A DNA stretch of 23,780 nt from JAMQPK01 sp035937795 (GTDB lineage Bacteria; Acidobacteriota; Vicinamibacteria; Vicinamibacterales; JAMQPK01). Location of the stretch: assembly GCA_035937795.1 (NCBI GenBank), contig DASZHO010000050.1:1-23780 (forward strand). The letters run 5' to 3'. The notes beneath the pieces are model-generated. The model ran no database searches and had not been told where the DNA came from. It saw nothing but the letters and a program-made list of their open reading frames with translations. The translations under genes and the position numbers were made by a program. This document shows, piece after piece, positions 1-6,926 of the stretch. The first letter of the stretch is position 1; every line of letters begins with the position of its first letter.

Positions 1-74
1 AGAAGCGGCAGCACGATCGCAAATTCGATGAGCGTCTGGCCGGCCGACCCGAAGAAGCGTAGTTGTCTCCTCAT
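1..74 (-). CDS. TadE-like pseudopilin, N-terminal fragment (cut by window edge)
   Basis: Only the first 24 codons are visible. They read MRRQLRFFGSAGQ followed by TLIEFAIVLPLL. A basic start, a Gly/Ala-Gly stretch and a hydrophobic segment with a Glu near its beginning are the class III prepilin-like N-terminus of TadE/TadF/TadG pseudopilins, which are cleaved by the Tad prepilin peptidase and assist pilus assembly at the inner membrane. The ATG overlaps the stop of the preceding tadE-like gene as ATGA, and there is no clear Shine-Dalgarno of its own, so translation is probably coupled. Whether it is TadE, TadF or the longer TadG cannot be told from the visible part. Confidence 0.75.
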   Translation of the reverse strand, partial: MRRQLRFFGSAGQTLIEFAIVLPL

Positions 75-550
75 TGGAATTTGCTTTCGTTTTTCATCGC
101 TGATGCCACTTCCACCATCAGCTGTCCGTTGGTCAAAAACGGCCGAAGGATCGGCGTGAGCGGGACCCAGACGTAATCGATGGTGACCTTCGCGATGTCG
201 CCCGGGCCGCCCGACCCGCCGAGCCAGCCGCTTCCGCCCATCGGCATGTGGTTGAAGGTGAAGTCCGCGTCGGCGATCGTGAGCGCCGGCGTCGCCTGCC
301 TCATCGCCGCCTTGATCGAATCGTCGTGCGACAGTAGCTGGCTGGGATTATTGGGATCGGCCATCTGGTTGCCGGTCACCGCGTAGCGCGTCGCCAGGCT
401 CACGCCGTTTTCCAGCGCCAGATACACATAGAACATCGACGCGAAATCGACCAGCCCCAGGGTCAGTATCAGGAGCAGCGGCGTGATGATCGCCGCCTCG
501 AGCAGGTTGGAGCCGTTGCTGCCGCCGAGCCGCCTGACTGCGTTATGCAT
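71..550 (-). CDS. tadE: TadE-family pseudopilin
   Basis: The protein has 159 residues. After a short basic leader comes the segment NLLEAAIITPLLLILTLGL, a TadE-type hydrophobic pseudopilin helix with the characteristic Glu, then a mostly extracytoplasmic domain of about 110 residues. TadE proteins are processed by CpaA/TadV and are needed for Flp pilus assembly. The start at 550 was chosen because AAGGAG lies 7 nt upstream; an in-frame ATG at 577 would add nine residues of non-pilin character and lacks such a site. It follows the methyltransferase gene by 16 nt and overlaps the next pseudopilin gene by 4 nt. A Gly-rich stretch (GGSGWLGGSGGPG) around residue 110 is unusual and may be a linker. 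Confidence 0.85.
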   Translation of the reverse strand: MHNAVRRLGGSNGSNLLEAAIITPLLLILTLGLVDFASMFYVYLALENGVSLATRYAVTGNQMADPNNPSQLLSHDDSIKAAMRQATPALTIADADFTFNHMPMGGSGWLGGSGGPGDIAKVTIDYVWVPLTPILRPFLTNGQLMVEVASAMKNESKFQ

Positions 551-566
551 ACACGTCTCCTTTGCC

Positions 567-1190
567 TCAGCACACACCCGGGACCAACCGCCATCGGACC
601 GTCTCGCAATAGTGCAGATACGTAGGGTCGAGCGACAGCGTCTGTTCCTCGTAGAACGCGCGCACGATGAGCGCAGTGTCGCCGGCCACCAGCACGGCCG
701 CGTTCCACCCCGACGGATGGCTGAGCAGATACGGAAAGTGATTCAACAGATACCCGAGATAGATCGGATGACGGATGATGCGGTACAAGCCTCTCTTGAT
801 CACGCCGCGATTGGCGGGGAGCAGCCCGAAGCTGTAGCCGAGCGACAGCTTGCCGGCGATCACGATGACGAGGCCGATGCCGGCGACGACGGCCGCCGCG
901 GTTTCGGGAATCAACCCGCCCACGGCGCCCGGCCGAATCAGCAGCGGCGCGAGTATCGACACGGCGGTGATGGCGCGGACCAGCGGCCGGCGATCGACCG
1001 TGCTGGCATGCCGCCGCAGACACGTCAGCACCACGACCAGCGACTCGCCAACCAGCAGCAACAGGTCGGTCGGGCGTCCCGTCTTCAGAAAATCGCCGCC
1101 GAGCCGCCACGCCAGCGCCAGGAACAGGCCGCCCACCAGGACACGGGCGCACGCCTCGGCGCGGCTGTCGAGCATCTCTGATGACCGCAT
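567..1190 (-). CDS. ICMT/PEMT-like integral membrane methyltransferase in the tad operon
   Basis: The protein has 207 residues and about five hydrophobic segments. Near the C-terminus, GLYRIIRHPIYLGYLLN (residues 134-150) matches the SAM-binding RHPxY motif of the isoprenylcysteine carboxyl / phosphatidylethanolamine methyltransferase superfamily. It is followed by the paired acids EE (181-182) and a Tyr-rich tail, as is usual there. The family methylates lipid or membrane-embedded substrates from S-adenosylmethionine. The start is the ATG at 1190, which overlaps the stop of the AAA+ ATPase gene by one base (TGATG); a longer in-frame reading upstream is only a shadow of that gene. Its place inside a tight pilus operon suggests a pilus- or envelope-related substrate, but none is known. 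The substrate is unassigned. Confidence 0.8.
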   Translation of the reverse strand: MRSSEMLDSRAEACARVLVGGLFLALAWRLGGDFLKTGRPTDLLLLVGESLVVVLTCLRRHASTVDRRPLVRAITAVSILAPLLIRPGAVGGLIPETAAAVVAGIGLVIVIAGKLSLGYSFGLLPANRGVIKRGLYRIIRHPIYLGYLLNHFPYLLSHPSGWNAAVLVAGDTALIVRAFYEEQTLSLDPTYLHYCETVRWRLVPGVC

Positions 1191-2518
1191 CACCGTGCCG
1201 CCGTTGATCCGGTCTGCGCGTCCTCCAGGAAATAGGTCTGACACACCGCGTCGACGAGCTCGGGTGTGATCTCGGCCCTCCGCTGGCGATAACGGCAGAG
1301 GTGGACGATCTGATCGATGAAGTCGCGGGGATGACACGCCCGCATTTCCAGTTTGCGACCGACGTAGTACTTGTCCTGCAGGTACTGGACGATCGCGGGA
1401 TCGAAGGCGAGGCCGTACCTCTCGCAATTCATCTCGAAAATCCGCGCGAACTGCGCCAGCGTCGGGTTTTTCGCGAGAATCTTGTAGGGGATGCGCCGGA
1501 GGAACGCTTCATCGGCGAGCGATCGCGGCTCCAGGTTGGTGGCAAACACCACCATCGCATCGAACGGCACCTGAAATTTCCGGCCCGTGTGCAGGTTCAG
1601 ATAGTCGACACGGGATTCGAGCGGCACGATCCAGCGATTCAGGAGATCCCGCGCCGCCACCCGCTGCCGCCCGAAGTCGTCGATGACGAGCACGCCGCCG
1701 TTGGCTTTCAGGTGGACGGGCGCTTCGTAGAACGCCGACAGCTCGCCGTATTTCAAATCGAGCATCTCCAGCGTCAACTCGCCGCCGACGGTAATCACGG
1801 GCCTGGCGATCCTGATCCACCGGCGGTCGACGGCGGTTTCGGATCGAATGACGGAGCGCTCGTCGTCGCTCGGACGCGCCTCGTGCGTGACCGGGTCGAA
1901 CATCGTCACGATCTGGCCGTCGACGTCGAGCGCATTCGGAATGTAGATGTCGCCCCCGAGCACACGGCCTATCCCCTCGCCCATGACGCTCTTGCCGTTT
2001 CCCGGCGGGCCGTAGAGGAACATCGCGCGTCGAGACGCAATCGCCGGCCCGAGCTGATCGAGCATCTCCGGTTCGACGACGAGGTGTGAAAAGCCCCGGG
2101 CGACCCTTTCCCGGAACACGTCATGCGTCTCGGCCCTCAGGTCGCTCATATACGTCGCGTACTGCACCAGCGGAACCGGGGCGGGTCCCACATATCCGCA
2201 GGCTTCGAAATACCGCAGCGCGCGGTTGCGGCCGCTGTCGGTGAGCCCGTACCGATAGCCCGCCGTTCCGGTGCCGGTCGCGCGCTTCACTTCGACGAGC
2301 TGCTCGACCCGGAGCTTCTCCAGCAGCGGCTCGAGAATGCCGTACGGCAAGGCCAGGCGATCGGCCAGACCCATGCCGCTGGCCTCGCCGCTGTGCAGGA
2401 CCTTCACGATGATCGAGGCGATGGTGTCGGCCGCAAGCCCTGTCGCCTCGAGGCTCAGGGGCTTTTGCGGCGCCGGCATCCGAGCCGTCTCAGCGTCGTA
2501 TTCGATCGCAATCGTCAT
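1190..2518 (-). CDS. AAA+ ATPase with N-terminal winged-helix-like domain, tad-associated
   Basis: The protein has 442 residues. Residues about 25-105 look like a winged-helix or small helical domain (LADRLALP...LLEKLRVEQLVEV...YGLTDSGR). The AAA+ core has Walker A GPPGNGKS (170-177), Walker B VLVIDDFG (276-283), a sensor-1-like VVFATNLEP (about 323-331) and a candidate arginine finger in FLRRIPYKI (about 339-347). No membrane segment is seen. It is distinct from the secretion motor CpaF, which lies elsewhere in the operon. It starts immediately after tadC with zero spacing and overlaps the methyltransferase gene by one base. Similar ATPases accompany tad genes in some non-proteobacterial genomes, as far as I recall. 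The role is unknown: a remodelling factor or a regulator is possible. ATG 2518 was used; ATG at codon 14 is an alternative. Confidence 0.85.
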   Translation of the reverse strand: MTIAIEYDAETARMPAPQKPLSLEATGLAADTIASIIVKVLHSGEASGMGLADRLALPYGILEPLLEKLRVEQLVEVKRATGTGTAGYRYGLTDSGRNRALRYFEACGYVGPAPVPLVQYATYMSDLRAETHDVFRERVARGFSHLVVEPEMLDQLGPAIASRRAMFLYGPPGNGKSVMGEGIGRVLGGDIYIPNALDVDGQIVTMFDPVTHEARPSDDERSVIRSETAVDRRWIRIARPVITVGGELTLEMLDLKYGELSAFYEAPVHLKANGGVLVIDDFGRQRVAARDLLNRWIVPLESRVDYLNLHTGRKFQVPFDAMVVFATNLEPRSLADEAFLRRIPYKILAKNPTLAQFARIFEMNCERYGLAFDPAIVQYLQDKYYVGRKLEMRACHPRDFIDQIVHLCRYRQRRAEITPELVDAVCQTYFLEDAQTGSTAAR

Positions 2519-3424
2519 TTATTTCTTTCCCATTGGCCCGAGCACCTGTATGAACCGGATGGCCGCCGGGCCAATCGTGACGATCCAGATGGCCGGGAAA
2601 ATACAGACGACGAGCGGGAACACCATCTTCACGCCGGTCTTGGCCGCCGCCTCCTCCGCGCGCTGGCGCCGCTTGGTGCGGAGCGTGTCGGAGAAGACGC
2701 GCAGCGAGTGGGCGACGCTGGTGCCGAATTTGTCGGTCTGCACCAGCATCGCGACGAGCGAGCTCAGGTCGTCCACGCCCGTCCGATCCGCCAGGTTGCG
2801 CAAGGCTTCCGAGCGGCCCCGGCCGGCGAGCAGCTCGAGATTCACCAGGCGCAGCTCCGAGGACAAATCGGGATGCGCGAAGGCGAGCTCCTGTCCCACG
2901 CGAGCCAGCGCCTGATCCAGCCCGAGGCCGGCCTCGACGCTGACCACGAGCAGGTCCAGCGCGTCGGGCAGCGAGAGCCTGATGCGATGCTGCCGCTTCT
3001 TGGCCTTCCGCGCGAGGACCATGCCGGGAAACACATAGCCGAGCCCCATCGCCGGCAGCGCCATCGTCAGGCTCGGCCGCATCAGGAGCGGGGTCATGCA
3101 CAGACCGAACGCAACCAGCGCACACCCGACGCGAATGCCGAGAAAGACGGGAAGCGCTTCGGAGCCCCGATAGCCCGCTTGAACGAGCCGAAGCTGGAGC
3201 TTGCTCAGCTCCTTCAGCGACTTCGGCACGCGCTCGCCGATGCGTTTCAAAAAGTCGACGATCTGCCGCTCCGACGAATCGTCGACGCCGGCGTCCGGTT
3301 GGAGGCCGACCACGTCGCGCAACCGGTCATTGAAGCCGGCCGGCTTCGCCGTCAGCGCGTAGGTGATCGCCGTCACGACGAGCGATCCGAACGCAAAAGC
3401 GAGCAGCGGAAGCAGAATGGTCAC
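2519..3424 (-). CDS. tadC: Tad pilus inner-membrane platform protein TadC
   Basis: The protein has 301 residues with an N-terminal membrane helix (about 4-24), two helices around 95-135, a cytoplasmic type II secretion F domain containing LPDALDLLVVSVEAGLGL and RVFSDTLRTKRRQRAEE, and a C-terminal helix. This is the standard TadC arrangement. TadB and TadC form the inner-membrane platform that couples the CpaF motor to Flp pilin polymerisation. The start is GTG at 3424, one base after the tadB stop. It ends directly against the AAA+ ATPase start codon. Length and topology are typical of the family. Confidence 0.92.
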   Translation of the reverse strand: MTILLPLLAFAFGSLVVTAITYALTAKPAGFNDRLRDVVGLQPDAGVDDSSERQIVDFLKRIGERVPKSLKELSKLQLRLVQAGYRGSEALPVFLGIRVGCALVAFGLCMTPLLMRPSLTMALPAMGLGYVFPGMVLARKAKKRQHRIRLSLPDALDLLVVSVEAGLGLDQALARVGQELAFAHPDLSSELRLVNLELLAGRGRSEALRNLADRTGVDDLSSLVAMLVQTDKFGTSVAHSLRVFSDTLRTKRRQRAEEAAAKTGVKMVFPLVVCIFPAIWIVTIGPAAIRFIQVLGPMGKK

Positions 3425-3425
3425 G

Positions 3426-4406
3426 TCACACCTCGATCTTGATGACCTGTTTGATCCAGAAAAATCCGATGGCCTGCATCACAATCGAGCCCAGGATCAT
3501 CATTTGACCCATCCGATCGTCGAAGAGCAGCTTCATGTGATCGGGGTTGATGAACGACAGCGCCAGTGCCAGAAATGCCGGCAGGGCGAGCAGGACGTAG
3601 CCGGTAAACCGCCCGTGCGCCGTATGCACGCGGATCTGGCGGCGGATCTTGAATCGCTCGCGCACCACGTTGGCGAGGTTGTCCAGGATCTCGGACAGGT
3701 TGCCGCCTGTCTCGCGCTGAATCAGCACGGCCGTGGCGAAGAACCGAACGTCCAGGAGCGGCACGCGCCGGGACAGGTTGTCCAACGACTCCTTCAAGGG
3801 CAGGCCGAAGTTCTGCTCGTCGAACGCCTTTCGAAATTCGGGGCCCACCGGTTCGCCGATCTCCTCGGCGACCATCTTCATGCCGGCGCTGAAGGCGTGG
3901 CCCGCGCGGATGCCTCTCGACAGCAGATCGAGCGCCTCCGGAAAGTGCTCTTCGAACTTGTAGAGCCTGCCGGTGCGCTTGTGGCGGAGATATCCAGGCA
4001 GCAGGCACAGACCCAGGGCGAAGCCGATCGGCATGACCCACGACCTGTGAGAGAACACGACGGCGAGCACGGCACAGCCGATTGCCAGCAGGAGCGACAC
4101 GAGGATGCAGCCGCTCACCGTCAGCTTGGTGCCCGTCTGCTCCAACCACCGCTCGAACGACGAACCTTTGAGGGCCCTTCTCGCGACGCGCTCGATGTTC
4201 GGCATCGGACCGGCGGATTGGGTCCGCAGCATAGACGCGTCGGCCGCTTCCGCCGCGCCGACAGAAGCGCCGCTTGCTTCCTGCAGCCGATCCTCGATGG
4301 TCTTGTCGCGGGCAGCCTGAGACTGCCCGGCGATCAGCATGTAAAGCCCGACCACCGCGCCGGTGACCGTGATGAACACCAATACGACGAGCAGGTGAAG
4401 CGTCAT
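3426..4406 (-). CDS. tadB: Tad pilus inner-membrane platform protein TadB
   Basis: The protein has about 326 residues: an N-terminal helix (LLVVLVFITVTGAVVGLYML), a linker, two central helices (LTVSGCILVSLLLAIGCAVL and following), and a T2SS F domain with FPEALDLLSRGIRAGHAFSAG and FFATAVLIQRETGGNLSEIL, then C-terminal helices. It is the TadB partner of the downstream TadC. The start overlaps the cpaF stop (TGATG). A GTG one codon earlier at 4409 is equally possible. The pairing and order cpaF-tadB-tadC are the conserved core of Tad loci. Confidence 0.92.
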   Translation of the reverse strand: MTLHLLVVLVFITVTGAVVGLYMLIAGQSQAARDKTIEDRLQEASGASVGAAEAADASMLRTQSAGPMPNIERVARRALKGSSFERWLEQTGTKLTVSGCILVSLLLAIGCAVLAVVFSHRSWVMPIGFALGLCLLPGYLRHKRTGRLYKFEEHFPEALDLLSRGIRAGHAFSAGMKMVAEEIGEPVGPEFRKAFDEQNFGLPLKESLDNLSRRVPLLDVRFFATAVLIQRETGGNLSEILDNLANVVRERFKIRRQIRVHTAHGRFTGYVLLALPAFLALALSFINPDHMKLLFDDRMGQMMILGSIVMQAIGFFWIKQVIKIEV

Positions 4407-5737
4407 CACCGCACCTCGAGCACGCCGTCGAACATCTCAGGCGGCAGCTGAATCCCGGACGTCTTCAGTCGATCGCAGACCTTCGGCCGTACACCGGTCG
4501 CCACGAAGCGGCCGATGACCTTGCCTTCCGGCCCAATCCCGAGCTTGTCGAAGCGGAAAATTTCCTGCATCGTGATGACGTCTCCTTCCATGCCCGTAAT
4601 CTCGGAGACGCTGGTTACCTTGCGCGTGCCGTCGCTCATGCGCGCCTGCTGTACGACAATCTGGATTGCCGATGCGATCTGCTGCCGCATCGCCTTGTCC
4701 GGAAGGTTCACGTTGGCCATGGCAATCATCGTCTCGAGCCGGGACAGCGCGTCGCGGGGCGTGTTGGCGTGAACCGTCGTCAGCGACCCGTCGTGGCCGG
4801 TGTTCATCGCCTGCAGCATGTCCAGCGCTTCCTCGCCTCGGACCTCGCCGACGATGATGCGATCGGGCCGCATACGGAGGGAGTTGACGAGAAGCTGCCG
4901 CTGTTTGACGGCACCCTTTCCCTCCACGTTCGCCGGCCGGGTTTCGAGCCGCACCACGTGCTCCTGACGAAGCTGAAGCTCGGCGGCGTCTTCGATCGTC
5001 ACGATCCGCTCGCGCGGGGAAATGAACGAGGACAGCACGTTGAGAAGCGTGGTCTTGCCGGCGCCAGTACCGCCGCTGATCAGGCAGTTCAGACGCGCGT
5101 TCACGCAGGTGCGCAGGAACTCCAGCATGTTCGGCGCCAGCGCCTTGTAGGTCACGAGGTCTTCGGCGGTCAGCCGCTCGGCCGGAAACCGGCGGATCGA
5201 CAATAGAGGTCCATCCACGGCGAGTGGGGCGATCACCGCGTTCACGCGCGAGCCGTCGGGCAGCCGCGCGTCGACCATCGGCGAGCTGTCGTCGATCCGG
5301 CGGCCCACGCCGCTGACGATGCGATCGATCACGCGCAGCAGGTGCTGATCGTCCTGAAACGCCGCCGCCACCTGCTCGAGCTTGCCGGCGCGCTCGACAA
5401 ACACCTGCTTGTAGGTGTTGACGAGAATGTCGCTGACCGTCTTGTCGCGAAGGAGCGGCTCGAGGGGCCCGAACCCGAACACTTCATCGAGCACATCGCC
5501 GAGAATCGCGTCCCGCTCGGTCACCGACAGCGGAATGCCCGCCTCGGCGATGAGCGCCGACACCAGCGTCCGAATTTCCGCCTCGACGTGCTTCCGCTCG
5601 GCGGTCGCGAGCTTCTCGAGATTCAGCTTGGTCAACAGCTTGCGGTGCACGGCGCCGCGCACCTCGAGGTACTGCGCGCGACGGGCATCCTGCCGTACGG
5701 CCGGGCTAGTGGGTGGAGCGCTGACCTGCATCGCCAT
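4406..5737 (-). CDS. cpaF: Tad pilus assembly / secretion ATPase CpaF (TadA)
   Basis: The protein has 443 residues. It is the VirB11/GspE-type hexameric motor of the Flp pilus. An N-terminal helical domain (about 20-110) is followed by the catalytic core with Walker A GGTGAGKTT (222-230), the aspartate-box region IVTIEDAAELQL, Walker B IIVGEVRGEEALD (294-306) and the His box GHDGSLTTVHAN (314-325). All expected catalytic elements are present. The protein is cytoplasmic and acts at the TadB/TadC platform. The start is ATG 5737, 2 nt after the cpaE stop; ATG 5731 is an alternative. The length is typical for CpaF (about 440-500). Confidence 0.96.
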   Translation of the reverse strand: MAMQVSAPPTSPAVRQDARRAQYLEVRGAVHRKLLTKLNLEKLATAERKHVEAEIRTLVSALIAEAGIPLSVTERDAILGDVLDEVFGFGPLEPLLRDKTVSDILVNTYKQVFVERAGKLEQVAAAFQDDQHLLRVIDRIVSGVGRRIDDSSPMVDARLPDGSRVNAVIAPLAVDGPLLSIRRFPAERLTAEDLVTYKALAPNMLEFLRTCVNARLNCLISGGTGAGKTTLLNVLSSFISPRERIVTIEDAAELQLRQEHVVRLETRPANVEGKGAVKQRQLLVNSLRMRPDRIIVGEVRGEEALDMLQAMNTGHDGSLTTVHANTPRDALSRLETMIAMANVNLPDKAMRQQIASAIQIVVQQARMSDGTRKVTSVSEITGMEGDVITMQEIFRFDKLGIGPEGKVIGRFVATGVRPKVCDRLKTSGIQLPPEMFDGVLEVR

Positions 5738-5739
5738 AT

Positions 5740-6918
5740 TTAAAACAATCCCAGGAAGGCCGAGCGTTGACGGCCGCCCGGCTCGGTGACCTTTGCGTCA
5801 GCCTTCGGGTTGACGATTTCCCTCGTGAAACGATCGAACAGCGCGGCCATTTCCGAGTGATTGGTCAGCGTGAGCGGCACGCCGGAATTCATCGCGGCCG
5901 AAACCACGCTGTAATCGCTCGGGAACATCATGTGGAGGCTGTGTCCCAGCGTCGTCTCGATTTGCTTGGGCCCGATCTGCGGCTGCTCGGACATCCGATT
6001 CAGCAAGATCCTGATTCGCTCCTTGCCCGCACCGAGCTGTTCGAAGCGGTCGACCAGCCGATGGGCGTTGCGCACCGACGCGATGTCCGGGTTCGCCACC
6101 AGATAAATCGTGTCGGCGGCGAACACGGCGACGTCCGCCGCCGGGCCCGTGATGGCGCCCGCGTCGACGACGATGAAGTCGTAGGAACGCCCGAGAATCT
6201 GCAGCAGCTGTTCGATGGCCGGCGCGTCCTGCGGCCCTGGGCGGTCGATCTGATCTCCGCCCGCGAGAATGTCGAGACCGGACTTGTGCCGCACCACGAG
6301 CTCCTTCAGGAACTCCTGGTCGATCCGGTGAAGATTGTCGATGGCATCGATCACCGTGAACCGGGGGCGAACGCCAAGAAACAGCGTGACCTCGCCCAGA
6401 AACGCGTGCAGATCGACGATGAGCGTCGGCCGTTTTGACAGCCGGGCAATTTCCACGGCGCAGTTGACTGCCAGCGTGGTCGTGCCGGCGCCGCCCTTGG
6501 CGCCGAAGAACGAGAGTGTGACGCCCGATCGCGCGTCTTTGGCCGGGCGGTTTCGCTCGACAGTCCGCTTGAGCGCCGTCTGAAACGTCTCTTCGAGCGT
6601 CGCGCCGGACGCGCTCATCGACCACGCGAGGAACTCATTGGCGCCGGCCCGCATCGCCTCGAGGATTTGATCGGGCTCGGCCGTCGAGGCGACGGCGAAA
6701 ATCGACGCCGAGGGCCACGACGCGCGCAGCCGTTCGATGGCCTCGACCGATATCCGCGCGCCGCTGCGGATGTCGACTATGGCCAGATCGGGCGCGGCGC
6801 TGCCCGCGTGCTTGTCGTCGAGCAGGCCAATCGAGAGCCCGCTCGAGCGCAGCAGCCTGGTGACTTCGATGCGGAAGTCGGATTCGGTCGTCGTGATGAT
6901 CGCTGACAGTTGCGCCAT
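5740..6918 (-). CDS. cpaE: Tad pilus localisation protein CpaE (TadZ), receiver plus MinD/ParA-like ATPase
   Basis: The protein has 392 residues. Residues 1-120 form a receiver-like domain. The phospho-acceptor position appears kept (DLAIVDIRSG, D49), but the paired acidic residues expected after strand 1 and the conserved Lys are not evident, so it is probably atypical. Residues 130-380 are a MinD/ParA-type ATPase with FFGAKGGAGTTTLA. The usual Walker Lys is Thr while the deviant signature Lys (KGG) is kept, as is common in TadZ/CpaE. A Walker-B-like FIVVDAG follows. The family positions the Tad machinery at a pole or focus. ATG 6918 was chosen because upstream residues are antisense-like shadow of cpaC; the gap to cpaC is 8 nt. 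Confidence 0.93.
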   Translation of the reverse strand: MAQLSAIITTTESDFRIEVTRLLRSSGLSIGLLDDKHAGSAAPDLAIVDIRSGARISVEAIERLRASWPSASIFAVASTAEPDQILEAMRAGANEFLAWSMSASGATLEETFQTALKRTVERNRPAKDARSGVTLSFFGAKGGAGTTTLAVNCAVEIARLSKRPTLIVDLHAFLGEVTLFLGVRPRFTVIDAIDNLHRIDQEFLKELVVRHKSGLDILAGGDQIDRPGPQDAPAIEQLLQILGRSYDFIVVDAGAITGPAADVAVFAADTIYLVANPDIASVRNAHRLVDRFEQLGAGKERIRILLNRMSEQPQIGPKQIETTLGHSLHMMFPSDYSVVSAAMNSGVPLTLTNHSEMAALFDRFTREIVNPKADAKVTEPGGRQRSAFLGLF

Positions 6919-6926
6919 GGATGCCG

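Noticed and set aside
2123..4451. Long open plus-strand frames opposite tadC, tadB and the AAA+ ATPase
   Set aside because: They are His/Arg/Gln-rich, lack SDs and known domains, and lie opposite genes with clear families. They are typical of GC-rich antisense strands.
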